A stretch of 64,000 nucleotides of DNA from Tolumonas lignilytica (GTDB lineage Bacteria > Pseudomonadota > Gammaproteobacteria > Enterobacterales > Aeromonadaceae), in the NCBI RefSeq assembly GCF_000527035.1, contig NZ_AZUK01000001.1:682001-746000 (forward strand). Reading direction: 5' to 3'. The notes beneath the pieces are model-generated. The model searched no databases and was not told the origin of the DNA. It saw nothing but the letters and a program-made list of their open reading frames with translations. This document shows positions 55,177 through 64,000 of the stretch, piece after piece. Every line of letters begins with the position of its first letter. Within the stretch, counting starts at the first letter, position 1. Both the position numbers and the translations under genes were made by a program.

Positions 55177-56404
55177 AACGTAACGCCTCCGCCGGACGAA
55201 TATGAGCGGCACGATAAGCCGGATAAAGCGTCGCCATAAAACTCATGAGTAATGCGCCGCATGCAATCAGCAGGATCTGAGATAACTGCATATCTACCGG
55301 TAATCCACTGCCACCGGCGTCCATATAGACATTAAGCCCGATAACACGTAAGACCGAATTCAGGTAATGAGTCAGAATGACACCTCCGACTGTGCCTAAT
55401 ATGCCGCCCAATACGCCACTCCAGATCCCCTGTACAATGAAAATCTTCATCACCGTTGGACTCTGCATTCCCATGGTTCGCAAAATGGCCACTTCACCTT
55501 GTTTGTCGAGAACCACCATCACCAGTGATGAAAGAATATTGAAGGCCGCTACTAAAATGATCAGCACCAACATCAAGCTCATGATGTGTTTTTCCATAGC
55601 CACAGCACGGAATAACTCACCGCGATCTTTGCGCCAGTCCTGAAATACTAATGGGCTGGGTAATGATGTTTTTGCGATGTCTTCGGTCTGAAAAGCATCG
55701 TTCAGCCAAACCCGCCACCCCGTGATACTGTCTGCAGGATAACGTAACAGACGACGGGCATCATCCAGATGAATCAATGCGATTTGGTCGTCCACCGGCG
55801 ACCCCACATCAAACAAGGCCACCACATGAAACAAACGCTGTGAGGGTATGCGTCCCATCGGGGTAAAGTGGCTCCCCTCGCTGACCAGCACCCGTACCTT
55901 ATCACCCGGCATTACGCCGAGTTTCTGGGCCAACTCACCACCGAGAATTATATTAAACTGCCCCGCTTGAAGACGATCCAGCGCTGCCGAGCCTAGCGTT
56001 TTGCGGAGTAAATCCTGCTTGGGATAATTTTGAGGGTCAATGCCCTGCAACGAGATCGGAGCCAATCCCCCCGGGCTTTGCACCATCCCTTCCGTGGTAA
56101 TAAAGGGCGCCGCTGCCTGCACATGCGGTAATGTTACGATCAGAGACTGATAGTGCTGCCAGTCGGATAACTGGCCTGATTCCGTCGTGATCACGCCATG
56201 AGGCACCACACCTAAAATACGATCTTTTAGCTGTGCCTCAAATCCGTTCATGACCGAACTCACCACGATCAACGCCAGTACGCCAATCGCAATTCCGAAG
56301 GTAGAAAAGATGGAGATAAAAGAAGCAAATCGATTATCACCTCTGGCACCGGCATAACGAAGACCAATAGCCAGACTGATAGGTTGAAAAATGAGTGATT
56401 TCAC
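55169..56404 (-). CDS. lolC: Lipoprotein-releasing system permease LolC
   Basis: First subunit of LolCDE, 411 aa (E. coli 399). It has the LolC-type opening [43 protein letters not shown] and four helices around a periplasmic domain that holds the LolA-binding hook region (about 160-185). The start is taken as GTG at 56404: GGAAAC precedes it, and VKSLIFQP aligns with the family N-terminus. The open frame begins nine codons upstream at TTG. It diverges from the PilZ gene, 76 bp away. Confidence 0.92.
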   Translation of the reverse strand: MKSLIFQPISLAIGLRYAGARGDNRFASFISIFSTFGIAIGVLALIVVSSVMNGFEAQLKDRILGVVPHGVITTESGQLSDWQHYQSLIVTLPHVQAAAPFITTEGMVQSPGGLAPISLQGIDPQNYPKQDLLRKTLGSAALDRLQAGQFNIILGGELAQKLGVMPGDKVRVLVSEGSHFTPMGRIPSQRLFHVVALFDVGSPVDDQIALIHLDDARRLLRYPADSITGWRVWLNDAFQTEDIAKTSLPSPLVFQDWRKDRGELFRAVAMEKHIMSLMLVLIILVAAFNILSSLVMVVLDKQGEVAILRTMGMQSPTVMKIFIVQGIWSGVLGGILGTVGGVILTHYLNSVLRVIGLNVYMDAGGSGLPVDMQLSQILLIACGALLMSFMATLYPAYRAAHIRPAEALRYE

Positions 56405-56480
56405 GCTGTTTCCAAGCGTTGCGCAATCCAAGAGTTAGCGGATAATAAAGGTAAGACATCCACTCAACAAGGGGTTCTCC

Positions 56481-57047
56481 TTGAGCGAGCAATATTTTAG
56501 TGTGCAACACTGCTTATCTATCAGTGTGATTCCATTGGAACAGGATTTTAAACTGCCTGATCTGGCTTCTTTTGAAGCTGAGATTCCGGAGCCATTTAAA
56601 ATATCCAATACCCTTGTGCAACTGGATTTAAGCAACGCACGGGCATTACGACAAATCAGTGATGATATTGGTTATCTAGTCGAGGTGATTAACCAGCAAT
56701 CGCGCAAAATCAACCTGCTGATGGCTCATATCCTTCAACAGGATGACAATCCTCTGCACAGACATCAAACGCACAGTTTTGGTGGTAGCCAACTGACGTT
56801 CCATACATCATTACCACTGGAAAAAGGACAGTTATTGCGTTTGAAAATTTTCCTGCGTGAAGAAGCCTGTGCCGTGTATTGCTATGGCCGGGTCACACAC
56901 ATTGAAGGCGAGGAAGAGCGATTATTGGTGACTGCGACGTATGAACTGCTCCGCAATGAAGATCGTGAATTACTGATCCGGGCCTGCAGTCATGAACAAT
57001 CTCGCCAGTTAAGAGAACGAGCAGAAAAAAAATACCAACTAACCTGA
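56481..57047 (+). CDS. PilZ-domain protein
   Basis: 188-aa cytoplasmic protein with a C-terminal PilZ-like beta-barrel (about 90-160). The c-di-GMP switch is imperfect: the D/N-x-S-x-x-G motif appears as HSFGGSQL, and a clear RxxxR arginine motif before it is not obvious. The N-terminal half (about 1-85) has no known domain. Start is TTG, with AAGGGG 6 nt upstream; no ATG with a better site exists. It lies 9 bp before mfd on the same strand, so they form one transcript. Similar genes stand before mfd in related gammaproteobacteria. Its role is unknown. Confidence 0.75.
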   Translation: MSEQYFSVQHCLSISVIPLEQDFKLPDLASFEAEIPEPFKISNTLVQLDLSNARALRQISDDIGYLVEVINQQSRKINLLMAHILQQDDNPLHRHQTHSFGGSQLTFHTSLPLEKGQLLRLKIFLREEACAVYCYGRVTHIEGEEERLLVTATYELLRNEDRELLIRACSHEQSRQLRERAEKKYQLT

Positions 57048-57056
57048 ATTTGAGTG

Positions 57057-60000
57057 ATGACGAATTATTTTACTTTTTCACTGAATCCAAAAGCGAATCA
57101 GCGGCTTACTTTTGCTCAGCTGCATGGCAGTAGTCTTTCGCTGGCCATTGCAGAGCTGGTCACCAAACAATCTCATCCGGTTGTACTGGTGGTGAATGAC
57201 ACACCAACCGCCTTATATCTGGAACAGGAAATCAGCTTTCTGCTGCAGGAACAAAATATCCCGGTGCGGCTTTTCCCCGATTGGGAAACCCTGCCCTATG
57301 ATACCTTTTCACCGCATCAGGACATTATCTCACAGCGTATAGAAACGCTTTATCATCTCCCTCGAATGCAACAAGGTCTTCTGATTTTACCTGTTGCAAC
57401 ACTGATGCTGCGCACAGCCCCTTCCAGTTTTATTGACGGTTACAGCCTGCTGGTAAAACCCGGTGATAAACTAGATTTACACAATCTGCGCCGACGCTTG
57501 GAACATGCTGGCTATAACGCCGTCGAGCAGGTATTGGAACATGGCGAATACGCGGCCCGTGGTTCACTGCTCGATTTATTCCCGATGGGCTCGTCGCAGC
57601 CTTATCGAATCGACTTCTTTGATGACGAAGTCGACACCATCCGGGCCTTTGATCCGGATACTCAACGCTCTCATGAGCCTGTGAAAGAAGTTCGTCTGCT
57701 GCCTGCACATGAATTTCCGACAGATAAAAATGCGATCGAAGGTTTCCGGCAACGTTTTCGCGAGCTGTTTGATGCCGGCCGCACACCAGATTCAATCTAC
57801 CAGCAAGTCAGCAAAGGCTTATGGCCTGCTGGTATCGAATATTATCTGCCGCTGTTTTTTGAACAAACATCAACCTTGCTGGACTATTTACCACCAGCCA
57901 GTCTGGTCATGACAGTAGGTGATATTCAGCAAGCCAGTGAGCAATTCTGGTCCGATGTGCAACAGCGTTACGAAGATCGCCGTTATGATTTAAGTCGCCC
58001 GCTATTGCCACCCGCCACATTGTATCTGCCAGTGGATCAACTCTTCGGGATTCTGAAAGAACGTACGCAGATCCATTGCCAATCCTTACCTGTAGAAGAA
58101 AAAGCCGGACGAACTAATTTACCGGTACATGCGCTACCAGAGTTAACGATCGAAGCCAAACAGCAAGAACCGCTGGAAGCGTTACAACGCTTTTTCAGTC
58201 TTTTCAGTGGCCGCATGCTGTTTTCTGTCGAATCAGAGGGGCGGCGCGAAGCACTATTGGAGCTGCTGGCACCACTCCAACTTCAACTCCCCATTCTGAA
58301 TTCCTTTGAAGCGTTTGCTCAAGGTAATGCCCAGCAGGCCATTATCGTCAGTCCGCTGGAACATGGTTTTATTCTTCCAGAAGCGCAGATTGCCCTGATC
58401 TGTGAAAACGATCTGTTTGGTCAGAAGGTCGTACAACGGCGGCGTCGGGATAAAAAAACCAGTACTAATAATGAGGCGATTGTTCGCAATCTGGCCGAAT
58501 TAACCATCGGCCAACCGGTCGTTCACCTTGACCATGGTGTCGGTCGCTATGTGGGGTTGCAAACCATAGATGCCGGCGGTGTGGCCGCTGAATATCTGAC
58601 ATTGGAATATGCAGGGGCAGATAAGCTCTATGTGCCGGTCACCTCATTACATTTGATCAGCCGCTACAGTGGCAGCGAAAATCCACCGCTGCATAAGCTC
58701 GGCGGCGAAGCCTGGTTAAAAGCTCGCAAGAAAGCGGTCGAAAAAATACGGGATGTTGCAGCGGAATTGCTGGATGTCTATGCCAAACGCGCGGCGCGCC
58801 CCGGTTTGGCATTTATGCATGACAAACAGGCTTACAGTAAATTTGCCGCCGGTTTTCCGTTTGAAGAAACGCCAGATCAGTTGAATGCAATCAACTCCGT
58901 ATTAGGTGATATGTGCCAGGCCAAAGCGATGGATCGTCTCGTCTGCGGCGATGTCGGATTTGGTAAAACCGAGGTCGCCATGCGTGCCACCTTTGTTGCG
59001 GTGCATGCAGGCAAACAAGTGGCCGTATTAGTACCCACCACGCTGCTGGCGCAACAGCACTATGAAAACTTCCGTGATCGCTTTGCTAACTGGCCGGTCA
59101 ATATTGAAGTCATGAGTCGCTTTAAAAGTGCCAAAGAACAAAAAGCCGCGATGGAAGCACTGGCTGAAGGCAAAATCGACATCATTATCGGTACTCATAA
59201 ACTGCTGGCCGAAGATATCCGTTTTAAAGATCTCGGTCTCCTGGTTGTCGACGAAGAACATCGCTTCGGTGTACGGCAAAAAGAAAAAATCAAAGCACTA
59301 CGGGCCGATGTCGATATTCTGACCCTGACGGCCACACCGATCCCCCGTACGTTGAATATGGCCCTTTCTGGTATGCGGGATCTTTCTGTCATCGCGACAC
59401 CACCGGCCAAACGGCTTGCCATCAAAACATTCGTTCGACAATACGACAAAGCGGTCGTCCGCGAGGCCATTCTTCGTGAATTAAAACGTGGCGGGCAGGT
59501 TTATTACCTCCATAACAATGTGGAAACCATAGAACAGACGGCCACACAGTTGAAGGAACTATTGCCGGAGGCTCGCATTGCCATTGCACATGGCCAGATG
59601 CGGGAGCGTGAACTGGAACGAGTCATGACTGACTTTTACCATCAACGTTATAACCTCCTGGTATGTACGACCATCATTGAAACGGGGATCGACGTTCCAA
59701 GCGCCAACACTATCATCATGGATCGCGCCGATAACCTAGGTCTGGCGCAACTGCATCAGCTGCGTGGTCGTGTTGGTCGCTCCCACCATCAGGCTTATGC
59801 CTATCTGCTAACGCCACATCCGAAACAAATGACCAAAGATGCCATCAAGCGACTCGAGGCCATTGAATCATTGGAGGATCTGGGAGCTGGTTTTGTATTG
59901 GCAACCCATGATTTAGAGATCCGGGGTGCCGGTGAGTTACTCGGTGATGAGCAAAGCGGACAAATCGAATCGATCGGTTTTACTCTGTATATGGAAATGT

Positions 60001-60509
60001 TGGAACAAGCCGTCAACGCATTGAAAGAAGGCAAAGAGCCCTCTCTGGATCAGTTGTTGGCCAATCACACCGATATTGAATTACGCGTTCCGGCTCTATT
60101 GCCTGATGAATATATCCCTGATGTCAATATGCGCCTCTCAATGTACAAGCGCATTGCCAGCTGTAATTCTCAAGAAGAGATCGATGAATTAAAAATTGAA
60201 TTAATCGACCGATTTGGCCTGCTCCCTCAGTCGGCTCAAAATCTGATACAGATTTCACGGTTCCGCCTATTGGCCAAACCATTGGGGCTGAAGCGGATTG
60301 AAATAGGCGATCGAGGTGGCTACATTGATTTCACTCAGGAAACAAAGATCAATCCGATGTTCATTGTCAGCCTGATACAAAATCAGCCTCGCCTATATCG
60401 CATGGATGGGCCAACCCGCCTGCGCTTTAATTTACCCAGTGATGATGTCAAAACCCGATTCACCTTGGTGGAGCAAATTCTTACTTCATTTACCCAAAAC
60501 CAACTGTAA
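57057..60509 (+). CDS. mfd: Transcription-repair coupling factor Mfd
   Basis: DNA translocase that removes stalled RNA polymerase and recruits UvrA to lesions; 1,150 aa (E. coli 1,148). Modules in order: the UvrB-homology region (about 1-340), the RNA-polymerase-interacting CarD-like domain (IGQPVVHLDHGVGRYVGLQ, about 480-545), RecG-type helicase lobes with Walker A GDVGFGKTEVAMRA (about 625) and DEEH box VVDEEHRFGV (about 727), the TRG motif region, and the C-terminal autoinhibitory domain. ATG at 57057 is preferred over the GTG one codon before. It is cotranscribed with the PilZ gene. Confidence 0.97.
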   Translation: MTNYFTFSLNPKANQRLTFAQLHGSSLSLAIAELVTKQSHPVVLVVNDTPTALYLEQEISFLLQEQNIPVRLFPDWETLPYDTFSPHQDIISQRIETLYHLPRMQQGLLILPVATLMLRTAPSSFIDGYSLLVKPGDKLDLHNLRRRLEHAGYNAVEQVLEHGEYAARGSLLDLFPMGSSQPYRIDFFDDEVDTIRAFDPDTQRSHEPVKEVRLLPAHEFPTDKNAIEGFRQRFRELFDAGRTPDSIYQQVSKGLWPAGIEYYLPLFFEQTSTLLDYLPPASLVMTVGDIQQASEQFWSDVQQRYEDRRYDLSRPLLPPATLYLPVDQLFGILKERTQIHCQSLPVEEKAGRTNLPVHALPELTIEAKQQEPLEALQRFFSLFSGRMLFSVESEGRREALLELLAPLQLQLPILNSFEAFAQGNAQQAIIVSPLEHGFILPEAQIALICENDLFGQKVVQRRRRDKKTSTNNEAIVRNLAELTIGQPVVHLDHGVGRYVGLQTIDAGGVAAEYLTLEYAGADKLYVPVTSLHLISRYSGSENPPLHKLGGEAWLKARKKAVEKIRDVAAELLDVYAKRAARPGLAFMHDKQAYSKFAAGFPFEETPDQLNAINSVLGDMCQAKAMDRLVCGDVGFGKTEVAMRATFVAVHAGKQVAVLVPTTLLAQQHYENFRDRFANWPVNIEVMSRFKSAKEQKAAMEALAEGKIDIIIGTHKLLAEDIRFKDLGLLVVDEEHRFGVRQKEKIKALRADVDILTLTATPIPRTLNMALSGMRDLSVIATPPAKRLAIKTFVRQYDKAVVREAILRELKRGGQVYYLHNNVETIEQTATQLKELLPEARIAIAHGQMRERELERVMTDFYHQRYNLLVCTTIIETGIDVPSANTIIMDRADNLGLAQLHQLRGRVGRSHHQAYAYLLTPHPKQMTKDAIKRLEAIESLEDLGAGFVLATHDLEIRGAGELLGDEQSGQIESIGFTLYMEMLEQAVNALKEGKEPSLDQLLANHTDIELRVPALLPDEYIPDVNMRLSMYKRIASCNSQEEIDELKIELIDRFGLLPQSAQNLIQISRFRLLAKPLGLKRIEIGDRGGYIDFTQETKINPMFIVSLIQNQPRLYRMDGPTRLRFNLPSDDVKTRFTLVEQILTSFTQNQL

Positions 60510-60517
60510 ATCATCAC

Positions 60518-60560
60518 ATCAGACGATATCTCATACTTAATAGAGGTATCGTCTGATACC
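60518..60560. repeat. Overlapping alternative hairpins after mfd
   Basis: Hairpin A pairs ATCAGACGATA (60518-60528) with TATCGTCTGAT (60547-60557). Hairpin B pairs GGTATC (60545-60550) with GATACC (60555-60560). They share bases and exclude one another. No T-run follows, so a simple terminator is unlikely. Confidence 0.7.
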
Positions 60561-60716
60561 TAGGTCAAAAAATAAAACATTAATTTTTGCTGATAGTGAT
60601 TCAGTCGTTTTTTTTGAATCTTCGTTTTTCCCCTTTCCTGTCATATTTAACATACTGAATAAAATTCAACTTTCTGATTTTGTTGCTGTGAACTGAATTC
60701 CATAAAGGACGTCACG

Positions 60717-62354
60717 ATGAAAATAGCGCACAAACTTTACTTTTTAATCGCAGTTGGTTTTTTGGGTTGTTTGTTGATAGGGGGGACATCACTTATCAAA
60801 ATGGCACAAATGAACGAAAATCTCGGTACCATAACTGATAATAACATTCCCAGTATCCGCAATCTGACTCAAACTGAAATTGACTTTTTGACCCTCCGAA
60901 CCTATGTCATCAGTCACATTACCTACAGTGAAGATGCCAGAGCTATGCGCAGTGCAGAAGATAAATTACGACAATATGAAAAATTAATTGAACAACAAAA
61001 AGCGGATATTCAGGCAAACATATCGGATTATGAAAATAAATTTATTCGTGACAATGACGATCGAGCACTTTATCAAAAAGTAAAAGATGAAATAAGAAAA
61101 TACAATGCATCAGAAGATGCAATAATAGAAATTTCAAAGACATATGAAGCAAAAACAGCTCGTGCCCAATTAGCCGATTTACAGGAGGAAGGGCAAAAAG
61201 TAACGGCTGCACTTCAGGAAAATATTGAACATAACAGTCAAAGCGCAGCACAAGATAAACTAAAAGGTGAAAAAAATTATCAGACAGCCCGTTGGACTGT
61301 TATGTTGTCTTCATTGGGTGTTCTTGGCTGTTTGCTGACATTGGGTTTGCTTAGTGCAAGTCAGATCCGCCGAGGTGTTAATGATGCTCAGCAAACCATA
61401 GCCAAAATTGAAAAAACGCTGGATTTCACACTGCGGGCAAATGATAAAGGCAATGATGAAATCAGCCTGATGTTACGATCCTTTAATCATTTGATCTCTG
61501 GCATACAAATGAATCTCAAAGAATTATTGATGGGGGTTCGTGATGTTAATCGTACTGCCGAAGAGTTGCTAAATTCCGCACATCAGGTGACAGAAAGCTC
61601 TCAAACACAAAGCGCCTCTTCAGCGCAAATGGCTGCATCGGTAGAAGAAATGACCGTGAGTATTAATCAGGTTTCCGAGCAGGCTGCTGAGGCCAGCCGA
61701 TGCACCGCAGATGCAGGGAAAAAAGCACAGAATGGTCAACGAGTCATTGATCAAACTGTAGATAATATTCATGCCATAGAAAATGCTGTCGATAACGCGG
61801 CCACAGATATAGCAATGCTGGAAGAAAAGAGTCGTGAAATCGCCTCTGTAATTAATGTGATCCGCGATGTGGCTGAACAGACAAATCTGCTGGCACTTAA
61901 TGCAGCCATTGAGGCGGCCCGTGCCGGAGAGCAAGGTCGCGGCTTTGCTGTCGTTGCCGATGAGGTCAGAAATCTGGCAGCCAGAACAGCAACATCTACC
62001 GTTGAAATAGGAAAAATCATTACAGCGATTCAGAATGTATCCAATACGGCAGTCATCAGAATGAAAGAAGCCGTCAGTAAGGTTGAAGCGGGTGTAATGG
62101 GGGCAGGTGAAGCCAGAAGCACCATGACAGAAATATGTGACGTGACTGAAACGAGTTTAGAGCTGGTTGCCCATATTTCTGATGCCATCCGGGAACAAGG
62201 TTTGGCTACTGACTCCATAGCCCAGCAAGTAGAAAGTGTAGCGGGAATGGCTGAAGAAAATAGCAGTTCCGCCAGCAAATCCGACGAATTGGCTAACCGT
62301 CTAGAAAAAGTAGCCGCAAAAATGGAAAAGATCGTATCTGCCTATCAGCTCTGA
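60717..62354 (+). CDS. Methyl-accepting chemotaxis protein
   Basis: Membrane chemoreceptor of 545 aa. TM1 (about 7-27), a periplasmic four-helix-bundle ligand domain (about 28-190, 4HB_MCP type, rich in charged coiled helices), TM2 (about 193-215), HAMP (about 216-268) and a cytoplasmic signalling bundle follow. The hairpin tip EAARAGEQGRGFAVVADEVRNLAAR (about 395-420) contacts CheA/CheW. No C-terminal NWETF-type pentapeptide for CheR is present. The ligand cannot be predicted. It is monocistronic, far from other chemotaxis genes in this window. Confidence 0.93.
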   Translation: MKIAHKLYFLIAVGFLGCLLIGGTSLIKMAQMNENLGTITDNNIPSIRNLTQTEIDFLTLRTYVISHITYSEDARAMRSAEDKLRQYEKLIEQQKADIQANISDYENKFIRDNDDRALYQKVKDEIRKYNASEDAIIEISKTYEAKTARAQLADLQEEGQKVTAALQENIEHNSQSAAQDKLKGEKNYQTARWTVMLSSLGVLGCLLTLGLLSASQIRRGVNDAQQTIAKIEKTLDFTLRANDKGNDEISLMLRSFNHLISGIQMNLKELLMGVRDVNRTAEELLNSAHQVTESSQTQSASSAQMAASVEEMTVSINQVSEQAAEASRCTADAGKKAQNGQRVIDQTVDNIHAIENAVDNAATDIAMLEEKSREIASVINVIRDVAEQTNLLALNAAIEAARAGEQGRGFAVVADEVRNLAARTATSTVEIGKIITAIQNVSNTAVIRMKEAVSKVEAGVMGAGEARSTMTEICDVTETSLELVAHISDAIREQGLATDSIAQQVESVAGMAEENSSSASKSDELANRLEKVAAKMEKIVSAYQL

Positions 62355-62401
62355 TCCGATAGATACCATCCAAGATGTAGAAAGAGAAATCATCAAACAA
62401 C

Positions 62402-62429
62402 AAAAAGGACGCCAAAGCGTCCTTTTTTA
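62402..62429. terminator. Bidirectional terminator between the MCP gene and pnp
   Basis: An 11-bp stem AAAAAGGACGC / GCGTCCTTTTT with a CAAA loop and T-runs on both sides, between convergent genes. Confidence 0.92.
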
Positions 62430-62453
62430 TTTCATGACCTTAATGCATATCCA

Positions 62454-64000
62454 TTATTCGGTCATTGGTACCTGTTCAACAACAGTATCCTGTTCGACTA
62501 CTGTTTCAGTTACAGATTCAACAGCAACAGGTTGTTCATCACGTTTGGCTTCTTTAATAGACAAACGGATACGACCTTGACGATCCACTTCCAGCACTTT
62601 AGTTCGAACCAGATCACCCACTTTCAGATAATCAGATACGTCTTTCACGCGCTCATCCGTGATCTGAGAGATATGCACCAGGCCATCTTTACCTGGCAGG
62701 ATGTTGACGAAAGCACCGAATTCGGCCAGACGAGTGACTTTACCTTCGTAGATACGACCGACTTCAACTTCCGCAGTCAGCGCTTCGATACGACGGATCG
62801 CTTCCTGAGCCGCTTCACCACTTACCGCAGCAATCTTCACGGTACCATCATCTTCCAGCTCAATAGTTGTACCGGTTTCTTCAGTGAGCGCACGGATCAC
62901 TGAGCCGCCTTTACCGATAACATCTTTGATCTTCTCTGGGTTGATCTTGATGGTATGGATACGTGGAGCAAAATCAGAGATTTCGTTACGGGCTTCACCA
63001 ATGGCTTTGTCCATCACACCCAAAATGTGCAGACGCGCTTCACGTGCTTGTTTCAGAGCGATCTGCATGATTTCTTTGGTGATACCTTCAATTTTGATGT
63101 CCATCTGCAGCGCAGTAACACCTTCAGAAGTACCAGCCACTTTGAAGTCCATGTCGCCCAGATGATCTTCATCACCCAGAATGTCAGACAGAACCACAAA
63201 GCTGTCACCTTCTTTCACCAGACCCATGGCGATACCAGCAACAGAGGCTTTAATTGGTACACCCGCATCCATCAGAGCCAGAGAGGTACCACATACAGAG
63301 GCCATAGAAGAAGAACCGTTAGATTCTGTGATTTCTGAAACCACACGAACTACATACGGGAATTCAGCCTGCGAAGGAATAACAGCCGAAACACCACGAC
63401 GAGCCAGACGGCCGTGACCGATTTCACGACGTTTGGGTGAACCCATCATGCCAGTTTCCCCCACACAGTATGGTGGGAAGTTATAGTGCAGCATGAAACG
63501 ATCGGTACGCTCACCGGTAATTTCGTCGATAGTCTGAGCATCACGCTCTGTACCCAGAGTACAAGTCACCAGCGCCTGAGTTTCACCACGGGTAAACAAT
63601 GCAGAGCCGTGAACACGTGGCAGCACACCAGTACCTACACTCAGCGCACGGATCATCTGTGGATCACGACCATCGATACGCGGTTCACCACGCAGAATAC
63701 GACCACGCACCACATCACTTTCCAGCTCATGGAACAGATCAGCAACTTCACCCGCATCCTGAGTTTCATCAGCAGCAGTAATTTCAGCCACGATACGTTG
63801 TTTCAGCGCGGAAATAGCTTCATAACGCACCGCTTTTTCAGTAATACGATAGGCTTCACCAATTTCATTAACTGCCAGTTCAGCAATTTTAGCTTTCAGT
63901 GCTGTATTTGCTTCTGGAGCAGTCCAATCCCAAGGTTTATTACCAACATCAGCCGCAAACTCTTTCACCGCATTGATCACAGTCTGCATTTGCTCATGAC
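62454..64000 (-). CDS. pnp: Polynucleotide phosphorylase (partial, 5' end outside window)
   Basis: 3'-5' phosphorolytic exoribonuclease of the degradosome. About 514 of roughly 710 residues are visible; the frame stays open to the right edge ([11 protein letters not shown] aligns with E. coli HENNAVINAI), so the apparent ATG at 63989 is internal. Present are the linker helical domain, the second RNase PH domain ([14 protein letters not shown], catalytic region [20 protein letters not shown]), the KH domain ([26 protein letters not shown]) and the S1 domain ([33 protein letters not shown]). The acidic tail is short. The first PH domain is outside the window. Confidence 0.97.
   Translation of the reverse strand, partial: HEQMQTVINAVKEFAADVGNKPWDWTAPEANTALKAKIAELAVNEIGEAYRITEKAVRYEAISALKQRIVAEITAADETQDAGEVADLFHELESDVVRGRILRGEPRIDGRDPQMIRALSVGTGVLPRVHGSALFTRGETQALVTCTLGTERDAQTIDEITGERTDRFMLHYNFPPYCVGETGMMGSPKRREIGHGRLARRGVSAVIPSQAEFPYVVRVVSEITESNGSSSMASVCGTSLALMDAGVPIKASVAGIAMGLVKEGDSFVVLSDILGDEDHLGDMDFKVAGTSEGVTALQMDIKIEGITKEIMQIALKQAREARLHILGVMDKAIGEARNEISDFAPRIHTIKINPEKIKDVIGKGGSVIRALTEETGTTIELEDDGTVKIAAVSGEAAQEAIRRIEALTAEVEVGRIYEGKVTRLAEFGAFVNILPGKDGLVHISQITDERVKDVSDYLKVGDLVRTKVLEVDRQGRIRLSIKEAKRDEQPVAVESVTETVVEQDTVVEQVPMTE

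Noticed and set aside
57054-57056. GTG as the mfd start
   Set aside because: The ATG directly after it is at least as well placed, and the extra residue has no support.

Overview
The window is a chromosomal segment of a gammaproteobacterium. Almost every protein resembles an Escherichia coli counterpart, and several gene blocks keep the enterobacterial order (apt-dnaX-ybaB-recR-htpG-adk-hemH; comEC-msbA-lpxK-ycaR-kdsB; lolCDE). The base composition is moderate, and the details (PilZ gene before mfd, gltA facing sucABCD without sdh genes between them) suggest Aeromonadales, perhaps close to Tolumonas or Aeromonas. The genus is inference. The window opens inside rne and closes inside pnp, so both end genes are partial. 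No tRNA, rRNA operon, CRISPR array or prophage was seen.

Layout. 1-4.4 kb: RNase E tail, fnr with its own FNR box, uspE, ttcA. 4.4-10.7 kb: Bax-like glucosaminidase, lpxM, adenine deaminase, asnB, yohJK. 10.7-18.8 kb: DUF4250 gene, hemH, adk, htpG (with a consensus heat-shock promoter), recR, ybaB, dnaX, apt, all on the minus strand. 18.9-22.0 kb: a complete group II intron with its reverse transcriptase, sitting between the stop codon of a general porin gene and that gene's terminator. 22.0-28.9 kb: porin, DUF2057 protein, NhaD-like transporter, glgC, a degenerate GGDEF-EAL (CsrD-like) protein and the 4.5S RNA gene.

28.9-34.9 kb is the most accessory-looking part: small thioredoxin-like protein, DUF318/ArsP-type permease, cysteine-rich ECF-like sigma factor, Cys-X5-Arg phosphatase and Acr3 arsenite exporter, then a MipA/OmpV outer-membrane protein and a Fur-box-controlled cupredoxin/FTR1 iron-uptake pair. 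35-47 kb is central metabolism: fadR, grxD, sodB, sucABCD, gltA and fbp, the last with Cra-like and LacI-family-like operators. 46-56 kb builds the envelope: Kdo activation, lipid A kinase, MsbA flippase, ComEC, DedA and the LolCDE lipoprotein extractor. 56-64 kb: PilZ protein, Mfd, a chemoreceptor and pnp.

Most of the window is ordinary core genome. The points most worth following are the intron and its insertion site (which splits a small inverted repeat at the porin stop codon), the sigma factor/phosphatase/Acr3 cluster, a 23-bp palindrome in the gltA leader, and several well-placed regulatory sites.
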